A stretch of DNA of 64,000 nucleotides from Tridacna crocea (lineage: Eukaryota > Mollusca > Bivalvia > Cardiida > Cardiidae): assembly GCA_943736015.1 (NCBI GenBank), contig OX031059.1:53269159-53333158 (forward strand), read 5' to 3'. The number at the start of each line of letters is the position of its first letter. Position 1 is the first letter of the stretch. The notes below the pieces were generated by a model. The model saw only the letters and a list, made by a program, of their open reading frames with translations, did not search any database and was not told where the DNA came from. Of the stretch, positions 21,831-31,714 are shown piece by piece. Both the position numbers and the translations under genes were made by a program.

Positions 21831-22104
21831 CTCTTTACAAAACGACAATATTTTAGTCTTGTCCAAATTGAAAGCTTTTGCAGACGGCAAAATCAAAGTG
21901 ACTGAAAATTTGAAATTTATTTGAAGGGTGGAAAACATTGTGGGAAAAGGAGGAAATGCTGGTAAGCAGCATTTTCGCCTTTTCCCACAATGTTTTCTAC
22001 TCTACTGGAAACAAATTTAACTTTTTGAGTTATGTTTATTTTGTCCTCTGCAAGTGCTTTCAATTTGGACCATTCTAAAATTTTGTCGTTTTGGCAAGGG
22101 TTAA
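21827..22104. mobile_element. PalA chimera with two long arms
   Basis: Both sides are long arms: left ACAAAACGACAATATTTTAG with GCAGACGGC, right GTCCTCTGCAAGTGC with ATTTTGTCGTTTTGG. The whole 278 bp is one palindrome instead of the usual long/short pair. Core GGAGGAAATGC / GCATTTTCGCC. TTAA at both ends. Confidence 0.85.
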
Positions 22105-22133
22105 AAATGGGATTGTTTGGTAAAGGGTTTACC
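22105..22133 (-). mobile_element. PalA short-arm stub
   Basis: GGGATTGTTTGGTAAAGGGTT follows directly after the chimera's TTAA, as if the chimera had landed in the TTAA of another copy's short arm. The rest of that copy is not seen upstream. Confidence 0.6.
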
Positions 22134-22135
22134 AA

Positions 22136-22168
<33 letters not shown>

Positions 22169-22180
22169 CTCTCTCTCTCC
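22136..22180. repeat. (CT)n/(GT)n microsatellite
   Basis: CT run broken by a GTGTGTGTGT block. Confidence 0.9.
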
Positions 22181-22465
22181 AGAAACAATCCCAATATGAA
22201 AACATCACTAACAAAGGTATATGTTACGCTTAACATACTTAAAAGTGTCTGATTGCGAAAAAGAATGAAATTACATGTAAGATGACTCATCTACAAATAT
22301 TTTTATGATTACGTACGTATGTATGTCAAACTTCAAACACAATCGGGGCAAAGTTTTGTATTTCACTCTTTCAGCGCGTAGCCATATAAACTCCACTTCC
22401 TACAACGACAGAAAATGAAATCAGCTGAAACCCGGAAAGATATCTATCTAATAATATTGACTTAA
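22181..22465. other. stretch without gene
   Basis: I see no gene or named repeat. Confidence 0.5.
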
Positions 22466-22470
22466 CAGGC

Positions 22471-22560
22471 GGACGGTATAGATCAAAGATCAGACTGCAC
22501 GTTCTGTGCAGTCTGATCTTGATCTATGCCATCAGCATAAGTTCAAGTTTTGGCTTCTGC
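22471..22560 (-). mobile_element. PalB palindrome
   Basis: GTATAGATCAAAGATCAGAC, GCACGTTCTGTGC, then GTCTGATCTTGATCTATGCC. Perfect in the inner 20 bp of each arm. Confidence 0.75.
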
Positions 22561-22649
22561 TGCTGAAAGGGTTCAAATGATATTCGACATCTTGGTTCAA
22601 ATAGCAAAACCCGCCCTTTCCCAACCGAGTCTTTTCCCATGATATTAAA

Positions 22650-22755
22650 ATACCTAACTTTTTAGTTCGCCCCCGTCCAAGGTAGCTTTTGCAAACATTG
22701 TTGGAAAAGGAGCATTGCTTGTTCAAAGACAATATTCTTTTCCCCAGTCATTTTA
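22650..22755. mobile_element. PalA remnant
   Basis: GCAAACATTGTTGGAAAAGGAG with AATATTCTTTTCCCC on the other side; arms eroded. Confidence 0.45.
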
Positions 22756-22977
22756 CCTAAACTTAAAAGAAACTTAAAAGAAAAAAAAAACCAAAATAAC
22801 AATAACCAAAATAACAATACCTTTTCTTTTCCTCCATATATACGTATTACTTCGGTGAAGTTTTCTATTGTCTACATCTACAGTTTGTAAAAAAGGTCTA
22901 AAATTAGTTGATTTTCTTTTTATAGAAGCAAGTTCAAATATACTGACTGATTGTACAAAATGAATGTGACTAATAGT

Positions 22978-24125
22978 ACGGTCACAAATCAGTAAATGCC
23001 GCCTGCCGGCGTGGTAACTGCCAGTTTTCACTCAAATTCGGCCCGTGGCAGCCCGGTGGCAGCTCGGTGGCAGGCACAATCGGCAGGCGGCAGGCGGCAT
23101 TTTAGACGCCGCTAGGACGCCGCTGAAGTTTTAAGAAAAAGTTAAAATTCTGACTGCCACCGGCCGATTTTTTCCAATTGTGGCTGTCGTCAGGGCGCCG
23201 GCCGGGCGCATTTCGTGGTCGCGCGGTGGCAATCAAGCGGCAGACGGGCGGCAGCGCGATTTTTACTCGGTCGTCACGGGGTTGGAGGGCCTTCAATCTT
23301 CGGCCGGCGATCGGTAGAACTAACTGCCACTCTCCAGCATCCGGCCTGCTACCGTTATGCTACCGACATGCCACCGTGCGATTTCAAAATACCTGCCGGC
23401 GGCAGGGCGGAGATTGAAAAGCAGATGGAAGGCGGCTGTCGGTGTTGGTAGGTGGCAGGATAGCGATCTGCCGAGTGCAGACTCCCGGGCCCCGGAATAT
23501 AAATCCGAGGCTATTCACAATAAGAAATTGTCGTCATGGCGATTCTAACAGCACCATAGTGACTCATAGACTTGCGTATTGCTGGGTTGGGCTCGGGTCT
23601 CTTGCGCTTCGGTGCTGGCGCTTTGTCTTACCCCTTGCCTTTAGGGAGCAACTTGTTGGAAGGAAAAGTTTCTTAAAAATTAGATCTATTTATCTTGTGG
23701 TTGATAATAATGATGAACACTTTGTAGTGATACGAGAGCAATCTAGCTATATATATCCCCCGTAAACCAGCCTGCCGCCGTCAGATTATCGGGCGGGCGC
23801 CTGTCGGTGGCAGTTCGAGCGCCCGATCGCCGGCCGATGTCAGTTGTAAATGGTCGGTGTCCGCCAGGCCGCCGGGCGGTGGCAGGTAAAATCTGACGGC
23901 TGCCGGACTGTCGCCTAACTGCCACCGGCCGACACCCTGATGACACCCCACATCCCTCGAACTTAAGAAACTGCCTGCCGCCGCCCGGAACCCGCCAGGC
24001 GGCCTTTTAGTGGCAGTTATTTATGACCACTCTCGTCGATTTGTAAAAAATCGGCCGGCGGCATGTAATTTTAAGAATCCACCGATGTCTAAAAATCGGC
24101 AGGCGGCAGTTTCACATTGTGACCA
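22978..24125. mobile_element. GC-rich GGCAG-rich element with inverted ends
   Basis: Composition changes sharply to GC-rich DNA full of GCCGCC, GGCGGCAG and CGGCCGAT words. The ends pair GGTCACAAATCAG ... GCCGCCTGCC with GGCAGGCGGCAGTTTC ... TTGTGACC. About 23500-23760 inside is plain AT-richer DNA. No transposase frame was recognised. A non-autonomous element is inferred. Confidence 0.55.
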
Positions 24126-24134
24126 TAGTGTAAA

Positions 24135-24222
24135 GAATTGAATTTTGTTTTAGGAGGGGAAGAAAAGAGTGTGGCAATAGGAGAAAAATGCTGGTTACCA
24201 GCATTTTCTCCTTTTATTTTTT
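24135..24222 (-). mobile_element. PalA fragment ending in poly-T
   Basis: The core is GGAGAAAAATGCTGGTTACC and its right arm reaches CTCCTTTT, then runs into a T-run. Short arm absent. Confidence 0.6.
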
Positions 24223-24256
24223 TTAAATATTTTATTCTTCGGAAAGATTTATCCTT

Positions 24257-24358
24257 GTGGGACAGTGTTGATAAAAGATCTGACTGCACGTTCTGTACAG
24301 TCAGATCTTGATCTACACTGTCCGCCAAAGGTCAGTGAGTCGCGCTACGGGTTAAGGA
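24257..24358 (-). mobile_element. PalB copy with mirrored change
   Basis: AAAGATCTGACTGCACG and its mirror GTACAGTCAGATCTTGATC share the same paired A:T to T:A change. It ends GTGAGTCGCGCTACGGGTTAA. Confidence 0.78.
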
Positions 24359-24526
24359 ATTTGGCGGTGTAAAAAGTTATCACAACATTGACTCAGGTCC
24401 TAACATATTATTCATCTATGGGTAATAAAAAGGGGACACAACAATACATCGTAGTGACATTAAAAACATAATCTTTGAAACATCTTTAACATCAAAATAT
24501 AACACACACCCTGTATTCCATATATG

Positions 24527-24805
24527 GCCTGCAACTCGAAAAAAGGGACATTCGGACATTTTTGTCAAGCGTCCTCCCGAATCACCTTGCGATATCTGGA
24601 CAGCATAATCCGAAACGATACTTTACGGGGTTTTTTTTGTGTGTGTGTGTGTAATTTTCTGTTTTGCGCATGTCTACCGAAGGACAAAATCTTATGTAGT
24701 CGTAAAGTGCCGTCTCGGGTTAGCCTGTGCGGACTGCGCAGGCTAACCCGAGACGATACTTTACGCAAATGTCCGAAATTCCCCTTTTCGCGTGTTGCAC
24801 GCCAT
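24527..24805 (+). mobile_element. PalG copy 1
   Basis: Outer arms AAAAGGGACATTCGGACATT and AATGTCCGAAATTCCCCTTT pair. An inner palindrome has GTCTCGGGTTAGCCTGTGCG and its mirror. A (GT)n run lies at 24639-24653. Related to 46110-46380. Confidence 0.75.
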
Positions 24806-25060
24806 TATACCATTAATATTAGCCTAAAAATACTATGCTGTTGCTACAAACGCCTAGATAAAAAAAAAACAGTTTGGCAAGTAGTAACGAGAAACTGTTT
24901 TTTTTTTTGGATTATATTTTACTTTTCCTCGAAAAAGCCTTAACGTTTGAGTAAATTGTATAGGGGAATCGGGTGCAGTATTTTTTTGTTTCTCGCTAAA
25001 CTCTGATTATTGCAAATAAAAGTGGATAGTCATGAATGGGGTCGATCGGGTGAACGAAAG
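24806..25060. other. stretch without gene
   Basis: I see no gene in this AT-rich spacer. Confidence 0.5.
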
Positions 25061-25067
25061 CATATGA

Positions 25068-25262
25068 ACCAGGCCCTGTGAAAAGAGGGCTTAAAAAAGG
25101 TATTAACCCATGTCAGGCTGTGCGATCCGCGCAGGCTGACATCGGTCGAATCTTTCTGATATTGGTCAATTTTCTTTAAACTACCTCAAGGTTCAGTCAT
25201 TTTTTAGACGAAAGGGAATTTATAGATCCATAATTATGTGAAGACTTGCATGGCATAAGCAT
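25068..25262 (+). mobile_element. PalF copy
   Basis: Palindrome CCCATGTCAGGCTGTGCG / CGCGCAGGCTGACATCGG, followed by GGTCAATTTTCT and CATAATTATGTGAAGAC, as in the copy at 39285. Confidence 0.7.
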
Positions 25263-26105
25263 CACGGAGATGGAATAAGTACCTTTTTGCTTGAACATGG
25301 ATCACATTTATTCTTTGTGTTGCTATTGCATTTGATTTTGAAATTCTGTGACCGGCCGGAAGTGAGGATCATATTACCCATCAGCAAAATGTCTTGCCGC
25401 TTTAAAAAGTAAATCTATAAAGCCACTATTGTAGTTTGATAAAAAAAAAAAATCCGCCTCAGCAAGTTTGCAGCAGACAACTTGAAAATCATCATTACAA
25501 AATATGAAATCAAAATTGTATTATTCAAAATTTTAATAAAAGCGTACATTTGCGAACAAGGCTTTAATATCAATCTTGGAATTAGAATTAAAATCGTGCT
25601 TACTCTTTCTTTACTGTTTACGACACAAGAAGCTTTTATGCGCAGTGTAGATCAAGATCAGACTGCACATCGGTGAATACAGACCCCAATAGACTCCATT
25701 CCAGCCGAGGTAGGAATTTATACTAATTCAGCTATTCGAACTCATTTTCCTTTTAGGAAAGATAACTGTTTCAGTGTCCGGTCATATATGTGTTCTATAC
25801 CGAAAGCATTGTAGTATACTATTAAAACACGCATATTTTCATAGCTGAATGGCCACGAACATAATGGCGTTATCGTAAAAATGTCAAAGTGCCCTAGTTA
25901 ACAGCCCCAGCCCTTGTATTGTGCGTTATTAATGTGAAATATGGGGGTTGTGAAGGTCGCCCGTAAGTTCAGCTTTTAAGGGCTTTTTGATCTTATACAA
26001 TGACATGCATTCAAGCAGAAGCACGGCTAGCTTTAATGTCATCTTGGGAAGCATGCGTAACAATTTAATCAGAATCTAAAACGGACCTTCTTGGCTCCGC
26101 TTGCA
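25263..26105. other. stretch without gene
   Basis: I see no gene. One half PalB palindrome lies at 25638-25672. Confidence 0.5.
25638..25672. mobile_element. PalB half palindrome
   Basis: GTGTAGATCAAGATCAGACT then GCACATCGG; no mirror arm. Confidence 0.55.
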
Positions 26106-26112
26106 CGTTCAT

Positions 26113-26206
26113 CAGCCGCATAGCTCAATAGATAGTCCTAGGACTTGTGAACATGATGTTTCGGGTCTCTTGAGGGTGTGGGTTCGATCCCCACGGTTGG
26201 CCACCT
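26113..26206 (+). mobile_element. tRNA-like SINE head
   Basis: A-box-like CATAGCTCAATAGATAG and B-box GGTTCGATCCCCAC occur in tRNA order, but the intervening part is too long for a clean tRNA. The head is joined to an inverted SINE tail. Confidence 0.55.
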
Positions 26207-26221
26207 AAAATTGCTAACAGT

Positions 26222-26470
26222 CGTTTGGTTGGTTGGTTGGTTGGTTTCTTTGGGGTTTAGCGCCACTTTAACAGCTAAGGTCATATCATTGCGGTCTTTT
26301 CATGCAAATGTGTTTCCTGGCTTTCTCACACCATTACTTACACAACTTTCTTTTCAAAGCCACCGACTATACTTTTCTCACATGCTTCACCAGAGGTGAG
26401 AGAACAATCTTTCGGATAAGACGTTAAGCCGAGGCCCCGTGTGACGACGCTATACACGAGCACGTAAAAG
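26222..26470 (-). mobile_element. SINE, inverted, with (GGTT)n tail
   Basis: Read on the minus strand it ends GGCGCTAAACCCCAAAG followed by (AACC)n. The body (AAGTTGTGTAAGTAATGGTG, CCAGGAAACACA) matches the plus-strand piece at 31321-31492. Confidence 0.7.
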
Positions 26471-26483
26471 AACCAGGCGTAGC

Positions 26484-26711
26484 TTAACCCTTTCCTAAAC
26501 AAGCCCTGGTTTTTACGTGTCTGCAGTACAAGTCTTTTGAAAGCACTGTGGGAAAAGGAGAAATTGTTCGTAACGAGCAATTTCTCCTTTTCCCACAGTG
26601 TTTTCTGCCCGTTCGGATAATTTTTTGCCATTGTTATGCAAGTTAAAGTTGTCGACGGCAAACTTTTTCAGTTCGGAAGAGTCTAAAATTTATCGTTTGG
26701 GAAAGGGTTAA
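26484..26711 (+). mobile_element. PalA, A2 core, intact
   Basis: TTAA both ends. Core GCACTGTGGGAAAAGGAG, TTGTTCGTAACGAGCAA, mirror to CCCACAGTGTTTTC. It carries the two mirrored A2 changes plus the mirrored ACTG change. The long arm is a distinct variant (GTCGACGGCAAAC). Confidence 0.9.
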
Positions 26712-27007
26712 AATCGGTTAGATGGGTTCGTCCTGTATCTGCACTGTCCCCCATAACAATACTAACAACCTTCGACGGGGTGGGGGGGGTCGCCCATATG
26801 GGAAACTGGTGGCGACGACAAATGACCGCAAATTCAATCAGTCTGCTCGCACGTTTTCTCTGTTCTATTCTGTTCAGTAATATTCTTATATTTTTCTGCC
26901 CTAATTTAGTTATGTCAATATTTACAAATCTTGAAAGAAATTACAACTTTTCCATAGCCGAAAGAAAGTATTTACATGATTTTACACCTTCATAAACCGG
27001 AGCTTAT

Positions 27008-27430
27008 TCAGAGCCCCAGTTAACCCTTTACTCCACAGATACTCATTTCTACACGTTGCTTGCAGGAGCCTTTGGAAAACATTGTGGCAAAAGGTGAAAT
27101 TGCTCGTAACGAGCAATTTCACCTTTTGTCACAATGTTTTCTATGCTATCTAATGTTTTCTATGTACACATTAGAAACTGTTTCATCCTTGCTGTTATTT
27201 AGGTACAATTAGAGATACAATAGAAATGCCCTATCGGGTAAAGGGTTAAGAGGGGATGGTGGATTTCTAAATACATTATTTCTCTTGGAAACCCTATGTT
27301 GTGGGTACTCATCAGAATCGTCTCGATGAGACGATTCTAATGAGTGCCCACAACATAGGGATTAGTGGAGAATAATTGATATTTTCAATTTTGAAAGCAA
27401 AATCTATCCTTCTACTTGCGCTCTGTTTTC
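27008..27430. mobile_element. PalC copy interrupted by PalA
   Basis: PalC starts CAGAGCCCCAG, is broken by PalA (27020-27249) and resumes GAGGGGATGG. Its palindrome (near 27290-27362) has a mirrored-position mismatch in TCATCAGAATCG. The right part ends near 27430. Confidence 0.82.
27020..27249 (+). mobile_element. PalA, A3 subfamily, nested in PalC
   Basis: TTAA duplicated at 27020-27023 and 27246-27249. Short arm CTCCACAGATACTCATTTC, core GTGGCAAAAGGTGAAATTGC with CGTAACG centre. The long arm contains a small extra ATGTTTTCTATG duplication. Confidence 0.92.
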
Positions 27431-27549
27431 TTTTTTTACCAATTCTCAAGAAATATCGAAAGTCTTTGTGTCATTTACTCTTCGGGTAGGCAAAGAATCT
27501 TTAAGGAATCCAAGCAAGCACCTTATACGATTTCTTTTTCTATTAACCT

Positions 27550-27745
27550 GTATTCTGCAAAATAAATGAAACTATCAAGCCAATAGTAAAAAGCTGATCA
27601 ATGATATTTCATTTTTTTTTATAAAAAAGATCCCCTTATTGGACAGTGTAGATCAAAGTTCAGACTGCACGTTCTGTGCAGTCTGATCTTGATCTACACT
27701 GTCCGCAAGAGGTCAGTGATTCGCGCTGAGCAGCCTAAAGGCTAA
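27550..27745 (-). mobile_element. PalB copy
   Basis: ATGAAACTATCAAGCCAATAG left part (same as the copy at 7095), palindrome GATCAAAGTTCAGACTGC / GCAGTCTGATCTTGATC, end GTCAGTGATTCGCGCTGAGC. Confidence 0.75.
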
Positions 27746-28105
27746 AAGGTTTTAATTCATTGGAAAAAAAAGGAGATATAACTCGCATGGGAAGTCGTTG
27801 TAAAAGGTAAATCCTTTGAAGTTTTTGAAGGACCTGTAGGTTTTGTTGGAAGGAAAATAGCTTCCCTTTTCCCACTCCATCACTCCCTGAAAACACGATT
27901 TGCGGATGGCGACTTACGAGGAAAATATTCTTGTAAATGTTTGATAATAAGCTCACAGATCTTATATATGCAACCACGCTAAAGACTGTGCGAAAAGCAA
28001 AAAAGGACATATTATCATTTCGCCCAGTTGATTTGTTTTCTTTCAGGTTCGCGACTAGGAGAACCATAATAAGCTGATACCCTTTGACGCCTTCAAGCTA
28101 AGTTT
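27746..28105. other. stretch without recognised gene
   Basis: A 110-codon minus-strand frame exists, but I recognise no domain in it and do not call it a gene. Confidence 0.4.
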
Positions 28106-28108
28106 TTT

Positions 28109-28333
28109 TTAAACTCTTTGCCACAGATTTTGGACATATCCAAATTGAAAGCAATTGCAGTGGACAATTTCGTAATGGTTCACATAACACAATTTTCCTT
28201 TGATAGGGTAGAAAACTTTGTGGGAAAAAGGAGAAAATACTGGTTACCAGCATTTTCTCCTTTTCCCACAAAGTTTTCAAAAGGCTCCTTCCTCAGGGTC
28301 GTCAAAAGTCGTCATTGTGTGATACAGGGTTAA
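28109..28333 (-). mobile_element. PalA copy with mirrored CTTTG/CAAAG change
   Basis: TTAA both ends. Core GAAAACTTTGTGGG and CCCACAAAGTTTTC share the paired A:T to T:A change. Long-arm variant with GTGGACAATTTCGTAATGG and CTTTGATAGGG. Confidence 0.9.
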
Positions 28334-28334
28334 A

Positions 28335-28845
28335 ATTGTTCAGGAAGGCATTTATGGTAAAGGTCGAAAGATGAATGGAAGATGTATTTGATATGAGTGT
28401 AAAAAAGCTACAATCAAAATAATACCTTGAGTCAAAACTGGGCCGAGGATGAACAAACAGTTTTCTTTGCAGTTTGAAAAAGTACTTTTTTTTAACTCAC
28501 TAAACTCTCGTCTTAACGTAAAACCCATTACCCGCAAGGTCTGTTTACGACTCACCAAAATCTGATACAAAATAGTCCAAAGCCACATATTTGGAAAGGA
28601 AAGAAAATTTAGAGTAATTTGACAGTATCGATAAAATTCACGGAAAAAAAGCAATTTCTTGTTACAAGCAAAACTTTGCCTTTTGTTTCTCAAGTGTTTT
28701 CAAAATTCAAAAATCTGTAAGCTGAACAAACGGCGTAGAAAATTCGTTACTGAACAGTGACGGTTTTTGTTATTCAAGATGGCTGATACAACAAAGCCAA
28801 ACGCCTTTTTTTCCTAACCTTTCATAAACTAAGACTTTCTTACTA
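28335..28845. other. stretch without recognised gene
   Basis: A 113-codon minus-strand frame (28352-28693) gives no recognisable domain. I see no repeat of a named family. Confidence 0.4.
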
Positions 28846-28847
28846 AA

Positions 28848-29057
28848 TTAACTCTTGACTCAACAAAATATTGGACCCTACCAAATTAAATGCATTCGCA
28901 GACAACAAAATATAAATGTAAATCAAAAACTGAAAATTGGTCATGGAAAAGTAGAAAACATTGTGGGAAAAGGAGAAAATGCTGGTGACCAGCATTTTCT
29001 CCTTTTCCCACAAAGTTTTCGAAAGGCCTGTTCCTTGAAAACAAGGGTTAAGGGTTA
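28848..29057 (-). mobile_element. PalA copy, right end shortened
   Basis: TTAACTCTTGACTCAAC start, core with GGTGACC centre. The left arm has CATTGTG but the right arm CACAAAG, so these differ. The short arm is truncated, ending GGGTTAAGGGTTAA. Confidence 0.82.
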
Positions 29058-29059
29058 AG

Positions 29060-29268
29060 ACCTCAACTTTGCAAGCTTCGTTTGGCCAATGCTTTGCCAT
29101 CAATAGTTTAATTTTCAGTCAACATTTAGGATGTTTCGTCTTAGTTGTAACCAGTTCCAACTAGGCAATTTTGGCAAAAGAACAGCTTTTTGGAAAGGGA
29201 CCATATTTCATCAGAAGCATTTGCTGGATAGCCCACACTGTTTCCATTTGGTTTCGAATTTCTTATCT
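29060..29268. other. short spacer
   Basis: Nothing recognised. Confidence 0.5.
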
Positions 29269-29269
29269 C

Positions 29270-29498
29270 CTAACCTTTTCCCAAACGACAAATTTTGGAT
29301 TCTTCCACATCAAAAGAGTTTGCACACGACAATTTTTAGATTTGGAGAAAATGGCAGTAAGTTCTCAAAAGGGGTAGAAAACACTGTGGGAAAAGGAGAA
29401 ATTGCTCGTCACGAGCAATTTCTCCTTTTTCCACAGTGTTTTCAAAAGACTTTTACTGCAGACACGTAAAAACCCGGGCTTGTTTGGGAAATGGTTAA
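29270..29498 (-). mobile_element. PalA, A2 core, intact
   Basis: CTAACCTTTTCCCAAACG start, core GAAAACACTGTGGG with GAGAAATTGCTCGTCACG and mirrors, short arm AAAACCCGGGCTTGTTTGGG, right TTAA. The partner orientation is at 26484. Confidence 0.9.
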
Positions 29499-29721
29499 TT
29501 CCTTTTCTCTTCATTGTTTATTTTTTATTGCTTATTCGGTATAAAATCTCTGATGTGTTAGAAATTATCTTGTATGTGAATGGGGCATTTCAGGATGACT
29601 ATATAAAGGGTTAAAGTTTACATTCTTTCGTTGTCAAGTTCCCTACACGAGCGAGAAAGACCCCGTCATCACGAATTCTCTTCGATTATAAAGCCTGCCA
29701 TGATAAAAGTTTGATTGTATT

Positions 29722-30180
29722 TGAACCGTGCTCCGCCAAAAAGGGGCCTAATGCATCTCGGTGAGCCATGCTATCAAGGAAGTCATCTCATACTTAATGA
29801 ATCCACTCAATTAACTATTAATTTAATCATAAAGTAGACTGGTCCTTGGACGGAAAATTGACCAGCAGCGAATAGTTTCAGCCCGGGTCAGCTTTCGCAG
29901 TCCGGGCTGACCTGGTTCGATACTTTTCACAGATGCATTAACTCTTTACCAAACGACAAAATTTTACACTGGTCCAAATTGAAAGCACTTGCAGACGACA
30001 AATTAAAAGTTACTCAAAAGAATGAAATTTGTTTCCAGCAGGGTATAAAACATTGTGGGAAAAGGAGAAAATGCTGGTTACCAGCATTTTCTCCTTTTCC
30101 CACTATGTTTTCAAAAGACTTCTATCTCAGAGTCTTAAAAACCAGGGATTGTTTAGTAAAGGGTTAAGCCTCCCTTAAAA
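29722..30180 (-). mobile_element. PalF copy interrupted by PalA
   Basis: GAACCGTGCTCCGCCAAAAAG start, GGAAAATTGACCAGCAG, palindrome CCCGGGTCAGC / GCTGACCTGG, then CACAGATGCATTAA. PalA sits in that TTAA and PalF resumes as TTAAGCCTCCC at 30164. Confidence 0.72.
29938..30167 (-). mobile_element. PalA copy nested in PalF
   Basis: TTAA duplicated on both sides. Long arm with GCACTTGCAGACGAC, core with GGTTACC centre and one mismatch (CCCACTATG), short arm CCAGGGATTGTTTAG. Confidence 0.92.
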
Positions 30181-30194
30181 TTATGAAATTTGTC

Positions 30195-30312
30195 AAATAC
30201 ATGGAGGCATTGCGGAAACGGGAAATAAAATTGGTTACCAGCATTTTTTCTTTTTCCCACAATGTTTACAGAAGCCTCGTCTTTAGATCCCTGAAACTAG
30301 GGGATTTCTTTT
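30195..30312 (-). mobile_element. PalA remnant
   Basis: TTGGTTACCAGCATTTTTTC, TTTCCCACAATG and a short-arm-like AGATCCCTGAAACTAGG are readable; the left half is gone. Confidence 0.5.
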
Positions 30313-30315
30313 AAA

Positions 30316-30547
30316 TGAACCCTTTACCAAACAATCCCTGGTTTTTAAGACCCTGAGATAGAAGCCTTTTGAAAACATTGTAAGTAAAGGTGAAAATGCT
30401 GGTAACCAGCATTTTCTCCTTTTCCCCAAAATGTTTTCTACCATGCTGGAAACAAATTTCAAATTTTTGAGTTACATTTAATTTATCGTACGCAAGTGCT
30501 TTCAATTTGGAACAGTCTATTTTTTTTTTCGTTCGGAAAAGAGTTAA
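30316..30547 (+). mobile_element. PalA copy
   Basis: TGAACCCTTTACCAAAC start, core with left-arm decay (ATTGTAAGTAAAGGTG), complete long arm, end GTTCGGAAAAGAGTTAA. Confidence 0.88.
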
Positions 30548-30935
30548 GGTAGGGCAGAACCTAATACCTTCTTACAGCAGACGGCTCTAACACCATTCTC
30601 GTAAAAAAATATAATAATGATCATACATAATTGCAAACTGAAGACAATGAAAAGGAAAAAAAAAAGGGGGGGAATGGAAAACAATGAGATAAAAACACAC
30701 ACACACAAAAAGAACCCGCTATTTTTTCAGTCGCAATGTTTTTACGAGCGTTTACAAAAGTGGTCTTATGTAGGAGGGCAAAAGTCGTTTGCAAGCAAGA
30801 TGTATTGACCTGACAATAAAAGAAACCACTCGAAATCTTGAAATAACTTTACAAACAGCTTAACATTCCAGTTTCCTTTTGAAAAGGTTGACACGGGATT
30901 TACTATGTATTCTTGCGCGTAATCTTTTTTTTTCT
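30548..30935. other. stretch without gene
   Basis: An A-rich segment with a short (AC)n run at about 30698-30708. I see no gene. Confidence 0.5.
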
Positions 30936-30936
30936 C

Positions 30937-31165
30937 TTAACCTATTACCACACAGACCCTGCTTTTGACTACCCCGAGAAAGAAGCCTTTCGAAAACATT
31001 GTGGGAAAAGGAGAAAATGCTGGTAACCAGCATTTTCTCCTTTTCCCACAATGTTTTCCTCCCTTCACGAAACAAATTTCAAATTTTTAGTCAGTGTTAT
31101 TTTGTCGTCTGCAAATGCTTTCGATTTGGACAAGCCAAACATTTTGTCGTTTGGTAATGAGTCTT
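30937..31165 (+). mobile_element. PalA copy, intact core
   Basis: TTAACCTATTACCACAC start, perfect palindrome, long arm with GTCGTCTGCAAATGC, end GTTTGGTAATGAGTCTT (right TTAA lost). Confidence 0.9.
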
Positions 31166-31199
31166 TGCGTCACATTAAAGACGTTTCGACAAATCTTTA

Positions 31200-31275
31200 G
31201 ATTACAGCTCTCAAAACCTTGTGGCAAATGGAAAGAAACGTATGATAATTATTCTACCCATTTGTCCCAATGTTT
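31200..31275. mobile_element. PalA remnant, doubtful
   Basis: AACCTTGTGGCAAATGG and CCATTTGTCCCAATG keep weak mirror symmetry only. Confidence 0.3.
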
Positions 31276-31320
31276 TATTGGCAATCTGTCATTTGATTAC
31301 TTCTTTTCGCCTCTCATCTT

Positions 31321-31492
31321 TGCTGAAGCATGTGAGAAAAGTAGTCAGTGGCTTTGGAAAGAAAGTTGTGTAAGTACTGGTGTGAGAAAGCCAGGAAACA
31401 CATGTGCGTCACCGACCGCCATGATATGACCTTAGCTGTTAATGTGGCGTTAAACCCCAATACAACCAGCCAACAAATCAACCAACCAACCA
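31321..31492 (+). mobile_element. SINE fragment with AACC tail
   Basis: GAAAGTTGTGTAAGTACTGG, CCAGGAAACACATGTG, GATATGACCTTAGCTG and GTGGCGTTAAACCCCAAT, then an AACCAACCAACC tail. It matches the inverted copy at 26222. Confidence 0.75.
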
Positions 31493-31542
31493 TTTAATTA
31501 CTTTTTCAGTGTGTACTTTAATGTGGCATTTTATTGTTTGTG

Positions 31543-31679
31543 ACGGAAGGAAGGAAGGGAGGGAGGGAGGAAGGAAGGGAGGAAGGGAGGGAGGGAGGGA
31601 GGAAGGAAGGACGGAAGGAAGGGAGGGAGAGAGGGAGGGAGGAAGGAAGGGAGGGATGGAGGGGGGAAGGAAGGAAGGA

Positions 31680-31711
<32 letters not shown>

Positions 31712-31712
31712 A
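31543..31712. repeat. purine tetranucleotide microsatellite
   Basis: GGAA/GGGA units followed by (AAAG)n, strongly purine-biased over about 170 bp. Confidence 0.95.
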
Positions 31713-31714
31713 GT

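Noticed and set aside
31543..31712. Open frames rich in Gly/Arg/Glu or Ser/Pro/Leu
   Set aside because: They are produced by a purine tetranucleotide repeat; all frames are open.
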